Origin: Rhizophagus clarus
Taxonomy: Eukaryota > Glomeromycota > Glomeromycetes > Glomerales > Glomeraceae
Assembly: GCA_015698045.1 (NCBI GenBank)
Contig: BLAL01000059.1
Location: forward strand, 873,001 to 937,000
Direction: 5' to 3'
Length of the DNA: 64,000 nucleotides
Below are positions 46,541 to 58,200 of the stretch, piece by piece (positions within the stretch are counted from its first letter, which is position 1; the number at the start of each line of letters is the position of its first letter). A program made the translations under genes and the position numbers. Below the pieces are notes generated by a model. The model ran no database searches. It was not told the origin of the DNA and was given only the letters and a program-made list of their open reading frames with translations.

Positions 46541-48563
46541 AATCACATAATACATTGTGTATGGCATTGTTATTAAAACAACATCTCTCTTTTTTTTTTT
46601 AATAAAAGATGATATTGAAAAAAACTAAATTTGCCGGGTCCGGGTTGGGCCGGGTTGGCGTATAATTGAAATCGTTTTTTAAAAATGAAAACCGGTGGCG
46701 TTGAACTTCTATATTAAGCAATATTATAATAACGGGCTTTGTTTTCGTTGGACAACAGACTTTATGCATATCTGTTTTGCGGGGAGTCTTTAAGTTGCGG
46801 AGCAATCAAAAAAAAAATTGTAGATATTGAATTATCGATTATAATTGTAATTCTTATGAATAAAATTCTAGGTAACTACTCATAATACTCATAATACTTG
46901 AAAGCTAGCTTCTGTATTCAATCGAAACTAAATTTGGCCTTAAAAAATTTAGATTAATAATAATAAATTATTAAATTTCATTTATTATTGGGTGAGGACT
47001 CCTATTTGAAACACGGTCTAACCCGAAATTTTCATTAAAAAATAAAAAAAATAAAGGTAACTATTCCAAAAGCGATAATTTAAACGATTTTTATATTTGT
47101 TGAAAAAAACTTTACTCATCCAGTAAAATGTGTTGGTACAGATCTGCCTGTTGCAGGTCCTCTTATCCACAACATATATCCAATTAATGACAATAATTAA
47201 CTTTCTAATTTTTTGGAAAAAGTAAATCCTTTTTTCTTTTATTTATACTTCGAAAGTAACAAACAAAATTATATTATAATGAAGCTTTATGATAATTAAT
47301 TACTGAACGTTATTTCACAAATTTTACCGTAAAAACATTTCAACTTAGTTCAGAAAAATTAATATATTATGTATTTACAAGTTGACGTTTCGTTTGTATA
47401 AGTCTGACCTGGAATTAAAAAATTGAACTTTTGTTTTTAAAAATCTTTAATTACAAGCCGAAAATATAATTTTACCATGTCACGTCCTAGCTTTGGCTCT
47501 AGCGAGTCTCAAGTATTTTGTCTGGAGTTCTACTCACCATTAAAGGCAAAGGCAATACTTATAATAGTAATATTTATACTGCTGTAATTATTTTGTATTA
47601 TTTATTTCATGAGAACTGGGAATAAGAGTTTTTTTCCTAGAAGGAAGAACAACATGTTTGTGATTAATATTTTGACTGAAATTGGAGAGACCGGGAAAAA
47701 AAATAAATGAAATCACGAGTGACACCTGTACAACATGGTTTGATCATTTCTGCATAACAGATCAAAAGAGCTGATACCCGCATGCATTATGATTATATAG
47801 GTAAACTAATAATTATACACAAATAATCTCATTATCATATTACTTAATATAGGAATTTAAAATAACAAACCATTTAATTATCTCTAATACAGTATGTTCC
47901 TCTACTTTATAGGTATTTTACAGTGTGTTAAATTATAGAAATAATATATTATAAAAGTGACTTAAGTAAAGCCAGTTACATAATTTAATCATTTTTCACT
48001 TTCGCATCTCGTCTCGTATGCGGAAAAATCATGATAGTCTCCTGTCTCAAATAAATTTTTGAAAGAGAAAGTTTTGAATAATAATGCTCGTTTGGTTTGG
48101 TAAGTCTTAGAGATCTGTAAAGTTTGCAATCGAATCATTTTCTTGAATTCGAATGCATGCTTACACGAGCGAAGGCTCGTGTATTACACCGCATATGTTT
48201 AAATTTATCAATTCGTTTATATGTGATCATAAAGAATCGTTAATTTAAAATTCGTGACAAATATCGGTTGTTATTCGTGTGCAATGCGGATAATATCAAT
48301 ACATCCACTATGAACGCTATGAACAATTAAATGCGTCGATTAATTCTTGAAATGGTATTGTCCAATGTTTAACTATGATGTGAATATAATATTTAAATAA
48401 ATTTTTCGTTTTGTGTTCCGCTCCATGTGTATAATAAACGTTCTTCTTATTATATAAACTTAACGCTAATAAAAACATAAATATAGCATGAGTTTATTTT
48501 AAAAAAAAACAATGAATATATTTCCTTGAAATATTTATTCTTATTGCATTAATTACTAAGATA
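45073..48563. other. Gene-free stretch with a lone T/A tract
   Basis: Contains a T24A9 tract at 46510-46542 not followed by a supported gene. A 36-codon frame at 47477-47587 (MSRPSFGSSESQVFCLEFYS, then PLKAKAILIIVIFILL) faintly resembles exon 1 of the CCxCIPLK family. The promoter of the interrupted Kelch gene must lie near 48.4-48.56 kb. Confidence 0.4.
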
Positions 48564-49112
48564 ATCATCCCAAAAATTACCACGTAATGAATATGCAATT
48601 ATTTATTACAAGTACCAATTTTGTAATAGAAATTTTATTGTATTTTTATTATGGTAATATATAATAGTTTGATAATCGATAATTTTGCAATGATTTTGAT
48701 AATATATAAGTTATAATTAATTACCGTAATTGAACTGTACATTTATTGTATTAAGATTAACAAAATTAGCCGTGTATTAATATAAAATGTTAATTAATTA
48801 ATAATTATTTATAATTTATATAATGCTAATATTGAACTAGTTTATTAATTTGTTTATTACCAAATTTGTATTAAATTTTTAATTAATTATCAGATATATT
48901 TAAATATAATTAGCAACTTGTATTATGACTTTTTAAGTATTAAAATAATATCAATTTAGTAAATTTGATATTAACTTATTAAAAATTATTACATTGATTT
49001 ATTATTAATAAAATTATAATTAATTTTCAATATATCATTACATAAAAAGTAGAGAATTCATCTATATATTTGCTAACAAAAGCATATTATTACAACATTT
49101 ATTAAGTAATTA

Positions 49113-51701
49113 TTAAAAAATGTATTTATTAATAAAATATCCATTATTAACGTTAAAATCTGGTATGATATGAACTACATTTGATATAGAACTAATAGGA
49201 ATTAAATCATAATGATTTTCTAATTTCAAGTACGGACATCCAAATTTTGAATTATCAGGTATATTTTCAAAGTAATCATACCATTGTATTAAAGCAAATT
49301 CAAGATTTAAAAGTTTTACTAGACATAAAACTTTACCCCAATATGTAGCTTCATAATTTCCTTGGTAATCAATATCCATAGTTATTTCAACGTCTGAAAA
49401 CCATGGTTTTTGATGAAATTCTGATGCTGCGTGTATTCTTACTCCACTAGAATGATTTGCTGAATTATAAATATATATTCTTGTATTTGAATAAGAAAAT
49501 TGATTAAAAATATTATCAACATTATACATATTTTTAAAGTTATTTAAACACGAATCCAGTTGTTGCATCGCTAAACTATATTCTTTGCAATTAAAATTTG
49601 GTTTATTAGACATTGTGAATGAGTATAAAGGTTTTGTTATAAGTGTATTATAATCATATTGTGTATTTTTAGTAGCTTTAATCTTTTCTAAAATACTTCT
49701 TCTTCTTATCTATTAAAAATATATTAAATTTTAATAAATTAATATTAAATAATTTAGAAAAAAAAATATTATACTTGCCAATTTAATCATTTGAATTTCA
49801 GGATTTCTTTTATTAGAAGATCTATATGGCTGTTTTACAAATTTTTTATGCAATGACTCATAAGTCTCAGTAGAAAATCCAGTTGGTGCGCCAAATTTTT
49901 TAATAGAAGGAATTATGTGATGTAATAATGAGTGTAACTTTGGAAGCTGTAAACCAGATTTTGAGTGTGATTTAAATAGAAAAGAAAAAATGTTTGCCCA
50001 GTCATATATTTTTTGAGATAAATCATTTAAGCAATTTTCAGTAAATCCCGAAGATCGTAATAATAAATAGAATTCATTCCATTTTTGAAAACATTCTACA
50101 ATGTGGTCATTTGTTTGTTTATCATCAATAAGTCCATTGATAGCAAATATAAATACTTTCATTATATTTCTCCAATCATTTGCTGTAAAATTTGTTCTAT
50201 TATTAATTCCTTTTGAAGGTAATAATAATTTGTAATATCTAGGAATTGACGATAACCGATTGTTTAAGAATTTAATTTTTTTTTCTGATTGTGACTCCTT
50301 TTCAAGTTTTTCCATGGTAAAATTAATCATATAAACAAATAAACCCAAATCACAAACATGCATAATGTCAGGAACAAATGAAGTATATACTTCAAAATTT
50401 TTATGATTCCAAAAAGAATTTTTGATTGGATGTAAAGATAGTTTGTGCAATTCATTCTTCAAATCTTTTTCTTGTAATGAATTATCCATAAAATAAGATC
50501 TTATATTATGAGTGAATCTTCCTGGAAATATTAAATTATGATCCGTTGAGGATAAACATTCTCGTGGAACTAAGCAAGAATAACAAGGAAATAAAGCATT
50601 ATATGATTGATAAGCAGCACAAGCATTATTTGCTTCTTTCATATCACTAATTCCATAAGAAAGAAATATATAAAAATGCTTTGGTTCACCATTAACCGTA
50701 ATCCAAGCTCCAGAATTATATTGAGATAATAGAGGATGAAGCAATATTTCTATTGATTTATGATAGTTTTGTAAATATACTTCTACATTTGCATTATTAA
50801 TAATCGGAATATATCCCAAAAGAACTTTTGCATTTTCTTTATTTCTAATGTTGTTTGGAAAATTACAAAGACTCACAAAAATTGGGTGTTTTTGAATTTT
50901 TCCAAGTGTATCACAGATTGTTGCATCGGAATAGAGAATTAAGCCAATTATTCCTGATTTAGAATTCTTGCTATTGTACTGAGTTTGTTTAAACCAGTCA
51001 GCAGTACAAGGATCAGAATATAATTGATTCCCAAATTTATCAAGCTCTTCTTTATAAAAAAATTGACATGTATTTCCATATTCACCATTCAACATTTCTT
51101 TAATACATGCAATTATATTTCTATGTCGCAATATATACTGCTGATCATTGTACATTATAGTTTCTGTTTCAAACCAATCTTGACTTAAATTATCTCCAAT
51201 AAGATCAATAAATTTTAATGCTTCTTTAGCATTATTTGGAATACCTAGCTCTTTTGGATCTTTATTAGTTACATTAGTTATTAAAGAAATTACATCATTT
51301 ATTGCATCTTCATGCAATTGATGCTTGACAATAATTTGAGAAAATTGTTGATGTGCATTAGATTGATAGGAATTATAGGAATTTATATCATCTTGTTTGT
51401 TTGTAATCAAAAGATCTGAATTCCATTCTGAAATATTATCCATATTTATTTGATTGAATTCATTTTCTTGAAAATATTCTGTAGATATTTGACTGTCAAT
51501 TTCTTGAACTATTGTATTACTTGATTTAAAGAAACCAATTTTTGTAGTTTTGAATTGTGAATTTTTTCTTTTAGTTTGAATTATATTTAATTTGCAGGAC
51601 TTTTCATGATTAATATAAGCTGATTTTGAAGTAAATGTTTGATTACAATTTACACATTTTTCTTGATATGAACTTGAGTTTTTTATTCCCGTACCACGCA
51701 T
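49113..51701 (-). CDS. Plavaka-family transposase with N-terminal zinc finger
   Basis: Two exons, 51701-49779 and 49709-49113, give 839 residues. The intron appears to be of the rare GC-AG class: TTG|GCAAGT donor, AATAG acceptor. That reading keeps frame and joins QMIKL to IRRRSILEKI, as expected for the family. The N-terminus has a C2HC finger (Cys16, Cys19, His32, Cys36). The core follows Plavaka order: a YSDATICDTLGKIQKHPIFV block, then IPIINNANVE, the FPCYSCLVPRECL cysteine pair, SFVPDIMHVCDLGLF, and near the end PKLHSLLHHIIPSIKKFG with TGFSTETYESLHKKFVKQPY and SSNKRNPEIQM. Acidic residues in the first, fourth and ESLH blocks are candidates for the DDE triad. It cuts and pastes its own element. 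No stops or shifts, so it may be active. Confidence 0.88.
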
Positions 51702-51757
51702 AGTTACTTTTTTATAAGTTAAAATATTAAATTTTTTTTTTTACTAACAGGTGTCCG

Positions 51758-53200
51758 TACCAAAAAAATTAAAAAATTCTGTGTTGCTGATCTTATTGTA
51801 CTACCAACAAACTTCATTAATAATTACGAACTGATTAAAAGTTTAAGATATTTAAAAAAAAGCTTAATTCTCTTTCAAATTTATTTATTTTATTTTATTA
51901 GAAGCAGAAAGTTAAAGTCTTTTATTCAATACTTAATTTTATCCTATCAATCTAATATTTTAATAAAATGGTTTGATATTTTATTTCTTATTCATTTTGT
52001 GTATATTAATATGATTATATCTTTCTTAAAAAAAATACTTAGCCAAAAAGAAGTGGAACCAGCGAAGTTGAACAGCAATCAAAAAAATCCAGAAATACCA
52101 TTATTATACAAGATAATAATGTTTTGAACGTTGAAAATGATGAAGAAATTGTAGTAAGCGAAGAGAGTGATGAAGATATTTCTAGATACTTTAGTGATGA
52201 TGATAACGATGTTGAAGAGACTAATAATCAAATATCAAACCTGGAACATTTTACAAATATTAGTGAGGAGGATATTAACCAGCTTGAAATTAAAGAAGGT
52301 ATAATAATTATATCTAAACATATCTTGCAGAATTTATTGTTAATATAGCAGGTTTATTAGGAGCTGGCATAAAAAAACTTTTTCTATTTTTAGGCGAAAG
52401 ATTTAATTCATATCAATGGAATGCTTCTATTAAGCTTTGGACAGCTATATTACAAAATCAACGGGTAATTCATCAACAATTACTAAATATTCAACATAAG
52501 CATGAAGAACTAGATAATAGATTGACAGATGTTATTGGAAAAAGTGGTTGGTATAAAGTAAGTAAAATCTTCTTAATTAAATGATTTTTATTAATAAAAT
52601 TATAATAATTTTTAACTTTTTATGTTACATAAGCCAATATTGCAGAGTGTTGTGCTTAGTATTTGTGCTCATAGCAAGTATCCAAGTTTAAAAGAACTTA
52701 AGGAAGGTGTACTGAGTGGATTTCTCAACGAATCAAGGGTAAAAAACAAAGATGCATTCTGGTCACAAGTACGAACTGAGGTATGATATATAATAATATT
52801 ATCATATTATTACATGGCTTATTATTAGTTAAACTATTAATTGATTATTATATGATTATAGTCATTAAAAATAATTCGAGATCGGCGAAGTTACATTGCA
52901 CTAAATAGTTTATCGGCTATATGTAAAAACTTGGATCTACCACGCGTTACCTCTAATAATATTGAAGTATGGAGTAAAGACAAAAACGTTATTGCAGCAA
53001 GAAATTTTATGAAGAGAAAGAATACTGATGGAGAAAATTTATTTGAGAAAGAAATAATTCCTGATATTTTTAAAAGTAGGGATTATACACCAACTAAATC
53101 TGACAAATTATTTGCAGTTGGTGTAATTAAATTAGCAATGGAAGGTAAAACTGTTAGTGAAGAAAATATTCGTCAAAAAGTTGGAAATTTGAAAATCTAA
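51758..53200 (+). CDS. Accessory protein of the Plavaka-type element
   Basis: Four firm exons: 52043-52298, 52394-52557, 52646-52780 and 52862-53200, together 297 residues, with GT-AG junctions all in frame. The first firm exon has no methionine, so the start lies upstream; 51758-51842 is an open candidate exon (CVADLIVLPTNFINNYELIK), but its junction to 52043 could not be settled. The protein begins basic (PKRSGTSEVEQQSKKSR), has a strongly acidic stretch (EEIVVSEESDEDISRYFSDD), then a helical part with WNASIKLWTAILQNQRVIHQ and a coiled-coil-like HKHEELDNRLTDVIG, and a C-terminal domain rich in Lys. I know no family for it. Being head to head with the transposase inside the same TIRs, it is probably a transposition cofactor or regulator. 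Confidence 0.65.
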
Positions 53201-54679
53201 TTGTTGTAATTAACTAATGTATATATTAGCATGTAAATAAATATATTATACATTAAATTGCTAAAGTAAATTTAATTATTTTAAACTAAAACAATACCCC
53301 TTGGGCATTAAAAAATATAAACATGTTATAATAGTTTTCTCACCAATTAAGAATGCATGAGTTATTTTAAATCAACATTTAAATTAATACTTATAGGTTA
53401 TTAAAATTAGTATTTATACGTTAATGTAATTTTTTAAAAATATCAATTAAATTCTATCATAAAACCATAAAGTATGATATTAAATATTTACTTAAACTTT
53501 AATATTTAGATATTTTTTAAAATGAAAAATAATCGTTTAATAGGTACCAAAAATTAAATTAATTATTACTAAATTTACAATAAAAAGGATATTATAATAT
53601 AAATAACTATATCACATTATGAGGTCATTAAATAATCCTAAATAAGCAATTGAGTTTAATACTAAAATAGTACCAATTTGATTTGTACGAAATTAGCAAT
53701 GTAATAACTTAACGTAGGGTATAAGAATTTTTAGTAATTATTTGGCGCTATGCGCGTAATGAATATGCATTGAATTTACTTATGAAATTTTTGGGATGAT
53801 ATAATCATGTCAAAAAATTTCTTAGTTAATTTTATATTGCTAATATGGACCCAAGTAATAGCTGAAGTAGTATATTGTCAGATGACGCCTTTTAAACCAA
53901 GCGTAGTGTACGATCATACTGCTACATACATTGATAATAAATTATATATTTTGAGTGGTGTTAATTTAAAGGGAGAGTATATTGGAAAAGAATTTTTTTA
54001 TCTTGATGTTTCAGTTCCGTTTAATACACAACAATTATTATGGCATGACTTAACAAATATTAATATGCTCCCACCACATGGTTCTGCGGCATCAGCTAAA
54101 GGAGGTGAAAATAACGATACAATAATTTTATGTGGGGGATATACATCTGACAATATAATGGCTTTAATTTACACATTTGCCCTATAAAAAATAAATGTCC
54201 GGAAAATGTTATCAAAAATGTCTGGAAAATGTCCGGAATAAATCTGATGTGTCCGGAAAATGTCCACTTTTTTGGTACATGTCTGAAACACTTCTGATAC
54301 TTAAAATTTTGACATGTCCTAACTTTGTCCCGAATTCGTCCAGTATTTGTTCGGTATAAAATTTTGGACAAATTCTGGACAGTTAAACCTGGACAAATTC
54401 TGGACATAGTAAAAAAACCAGATAGACAAATTCCGGACATGAAAAAGTTCAGGACAAATTCTGGATACTATTTCCAAAAAAGGATAAATTAATTTTGTAA
54501 AAAAATGCAAAAAGCACAAAACTGACATTCAAAACCTTTTCTGTCGTACTAATTAAAATTACAGAGCAGGCAAAAATACTATATATCTATGATATAAAAA
54601 TTTTGGGTTAAGGAATAATGATGATCATCTATCCATTGATCATCTTTTGTGGCAAAATTTTACGAAAATACATTTCCGG

Positions 54680-55124
54680 TGTTGGCGTAGTAATCACGTG
54701 ACATTGTGGCAAAGTATATAGAGCCGCCTAAGCCAAAGCCATCATAGCCTGTTATTTTTGATATTTCCGATTTATTTGATATATCAGTTTTATTTGATTT
54801 ATCTGATTTATTTGATTTAATTGATTTATTTTATTTATTTGATTTATTAGTTTTATTTGATATATTAGATTTATTTGTTATATTTTTAAATATATTTTAT
54901 TTTGTATAAATATCCTGAAATTTCTTTTTAGTTGAAAAATATCAGAGAGTGTAATAACAAAGTTATAGTAACAAGTTCATATAATTAATAAATAAACTCT
55001 TTTACCTTATAAACGAACTGTCCCTTTGTGAATAGTGTGTCTTGTTGATTGGACTTGAGACATATCTATTGCATCCCTGTCTCCAAGTCATAGTTACCTG
55101 ATCGACGAACTGACCAGAGTAACA
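54680..55124 (+). repeat. 5' LTR of the Ty3/gypsy element
   Basis: 445 bp, TGTTGGCG...AGTAACA, with the canonical TG/CA ends. The middle is low-complexity TTTATTTGAT sequence; TATAAA-like words (TTGTATAAATATCC near 54902, ACCTTATAAACG near 55005) could be the promoter. The outer part has an E-box-like TCACGTGA. Confidence 0.93.
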
Positions 55125-55126
55125 AT

Positions 55127-55140
55127 TGGTGATTCCTGCC
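55127..55140 (+). other. Putative primer binding site
   Basis: TGGTGATTCCTGCC begins two bases after the 5' LTR. A tRNA ending GGCAGGAATCACCA would pair with it. The initiator-Met type (TGGTATCAGAGC) is not used. I could not identify the tRNA. Confidence 0.5.
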
Positions 55141-55225
55141 AGGTATAGCGACGAACTGTCTATACTGGATCTCTCAGACGTACTTGAGAAGAAAAACAAT
55201 TGCAGACGTACTTGCACCCAATTGA

Positions 55226-58200
55226 ATGCCATATTACGGTACTAAAAAGAGCCAAAGAAAACATCACAGAAATAAGCACCTTCAGAGAAGAAGACCTGCC
55301 TTTGAAAGAGCTCCTTATTGTAATTTTTGTTATACCCCATCAGGAGAAATACTTTATAACCAACATCCTACTGGATTCTTTAACTTTTGGAATTGGATTA
55401 AAGATAATCATTCTGCTAGAAACTACAACCTTTGCACTGTTATTACCTTTGCCAAACTAAAAGAAAATATCGCTGAACTGAATACTGCTGCTGACCTTAC
55501 TACTGAAATTCTAAAAAGCATACTATTTTCCACCCTTAGCACTCCTATACTAGAATTATTATATTATATACCTGCTCTTTGTGAAGAAACCCAAGGATAC
55601 TCCTCTGCACCTACTGAATATCAAACCACCAAGTTATATAATTTATACCACAACCTACCTCCACCAGAAGCACCTCCTGAAACTATGAATCAAGATCAAC
55701 TTACTGCAGTTTTAACTACTATTTTTGGTACTAATGGCCAAAATATTACACAGTTGACCACTGCATTAGGAAATGCTCCACCTCCTCGTGAATTAACCAT
55801 AGCCAAAGTAGATAACTTTCATGGAAAAGATGATGAGGACCCTTATGAATGGTTAGAACGTTTTGAAACAGCTGCTAATACTAATCAGTGGACAGGTAAC
55901 AGAAGAATAGCTATAGCTGCAGGATACTTGAAAGATGCAGCCCATGACTGGTTCAGAGCCAATGGTAATGGTCTTACTGTTTGGAATGATAATACAAACC
56001 AAAATGCCAGTTTTGTACACCAGTTTGAAGCATATTTCTCTCCTGAAACTAAGAAAAATCAATGGTACTATGAATTAATGACTATTAGACAAACAGCTGA
56101 AGAAAAAGTTGAAGACTACTCTAGAAGATTCAAGAAAGTCTTAAGAAAAGTGAATGGAACTACTGATCCTCCACCTGTTCCTGCTGCATTACAGGTGCGA
56201 ATGTATTTGTATGGACTAAACCCTCTGCTGACTCCTTTAGTATCTACCAACAATCCTACTACTTTAAATGATGCAATCACCCGTGCAAAATTGGTAGAAA
56301 CTGGATATAATTATGTTCCAACAAAGTCAGTTTCTTTAAATGTTCCTGTTGCTGTGAAAGAAAATGCTCCTTTACCAATCACTCCTGTTGCTGGATCTTC
56401 CACTAGCAAGAATGACCCAGATATAGATGCATTAACTCAACAACTCCAACAATTGACTCTTAATTATGCAACCTTATCATCAGCATTGCTAGCTCAAAAT
56501 AATAGTAACAATAATAGCAAGCCTAGAAATTTTAGAGCGACTACAGAAAAGGCTAGAGATAAAACTAAACTAACCTGTTTCAAATGTGGGAAAGTAGGAC
56601 ATATCTCCAGAGAGTGCAGAAGTAATAGAAATAACAACTCAGGAAATAATAATAATAATAATAGTAGAAAACTTTTCACCAGACCTGTTAATTTCCTGGA
56701 TGAAGAATATGTTGAAGAAGAAGAATACTACTCCTATGATGAAGAAGAGGAGGATGAAGCTGAATATGAAGTATATGTAAATACTCGTTCAGAATCTGGA
56801 AAAGAAAGACAACTAAGAAAAAGAGTGAGAACAGGAGATGAAATGGATGAAGGAGGAGAGGAATATATTATTCCAGTTGTTCCTTCAGCAGAAACTACCC
56901 CATCCACCATTAAAGCTCAAAAGATCAAAAGAAAATTTAAAATGAGACCCGCACCTATTGAAAATGTGACTGAATTTGACATTGCCCAATACATTAAAGA
57001 CCTTCCTTGTGGCTTAACTATTGGACAAGCCTCATCTCAAATTCCAAAATATAGAAGTGCCATGCTCAAAAGTGTGAAAAGAACTAGAGAGACCAATTTT
57101 ATCTCCTCAGCCAATGATGCTCCTACTACTGCTGCCAGATGCCAATTGAGAGTAGATGGAGAACCTATTTCAGCCGTCATTGATAGTGGTGCTGCCACTA
57201 GTATCATCACCAAAAAGCTCATGAAACGACTTGGATATTCTATAAATGGACCTTCCAACTTAGTAATTGTAACTGCCAATGGTACTAAAGTTAGATCCTT
57301 AGGAGAAGTAAAAGATTTTCCTATAGAAGTAAAATCTCATCTCATCAACCTCAACATTCAAGTATTGGATTCTACAGATGAAGTTTTTATTCTTGGAAAT
57401 GATTGGCTTAAAAAGGTCAAAGCCAATTTGGATTGGGAAGAAGGTACACTGACTATCTTGTGGAGAAAGAAACGAATTACTGTTCCTATGCAATGCACTA
57501 GAGGAAGACCTGCTGAGTCCTATGATGAAGAGGAAACTGATAGTGAAGAATATGAAGAGGAAGAGATAGAAGAATCCCCTCTTTACCTGTCAGACTTATC
57601 TGATGATTTTTCTGATATATCCGACCTAGAATTTAACCCTTGGACTAATCACACCCCATATGAAGAATCTGAGGAAAAGATAGAAGAAAGTGAGGATGAA
57701 AATCCAGCCATTTATTTAGCCGCCACTGCCACCCAAGAAGAGCCTCATAAACTTAACCTTGGACCTTTGGATGTGCACCAGCAACAACTATTCAACAATT
57801 TGCTTACATCCTTCAGAGATATTTGTGCTAAAAGTCAGACTGAGATTGGTAGAACAAATCTCATAAAACACAAAATTTATATTGGAGATGCACGACCCAT
57901 TTCCCAAGCTCCCTACAGAATTAATCCTAAAAATAAAGAATTTCTAAAGGAAGAAATTGTAAAAATGGAAGAAAATGGAATCATTAGAAAATCATGTAGC
58001 CCCTGGGCTTCACCTGTTGTAATTGTGGATAAGAAAGGAGGAGATAAGCGAATCTGCATTGATTATAGAAAACTAAATGCTATTACAAAAGCAGATGCCT
58101 ACCCACTCCCTAGAATTGATGACCTGTTGGAAAGTTTTGGACAAGCCAAATGGTTCACTACCTTGGATCTTGCCAGTGGTTATTGGCAAGTAGCCATGGA

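Larger units (their letters stand above)
48564..53800. mobile_element. Complete Plavaka-type DNA transposon
   Basis: Perfect 15-bp inverted ends ATCATCCCAAAAATT, flanked by a 3-bp duplication ATA (48561-48563 and 53801-53803). Subterminal words repeat at the two ends: GTAATGAATATGCA in direct orientation (48584-48597, 53756-53769) and AGTACCAATTT, likely transposase binding sites. It carries a minus-strand transposase (49113-51701) and a plus-strand accessory gene (ending 53200), head to head around a shared promoter region of about 300 bases. Both frames are open. The right end lies six bases before the start codon of the Kelch gene, so the element sits in that gene's 5' leader. A 3-bp duplication fits the CACTA-related placement of Plavaka. 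Confidence 0.85.

Noticed and set aside
47477-47587. A 36-codon frame with a PLKAKAILIIVIFILL segment, similar to exon 1 of the CCxCIPLK family
   Set aside because: It ends in a stop where the family has an intron, lacks the double cysteine, and no further exons were found. Not strong enough for a fifth paralogue.
48171-48191. Hairpin ACACGAGCG / CGCTCGTGT type, terminator-like
   Set aside because: Isolated short palindrome with no neighbouring gene; rho-independent terminators do not apply to a nuclear genome.
55200-55460. Plus-strand frame overlapping the start of Gag
   Set aside because: It is a shadow frame; the long Gag-Pol frame starting at 55226 explains the region.
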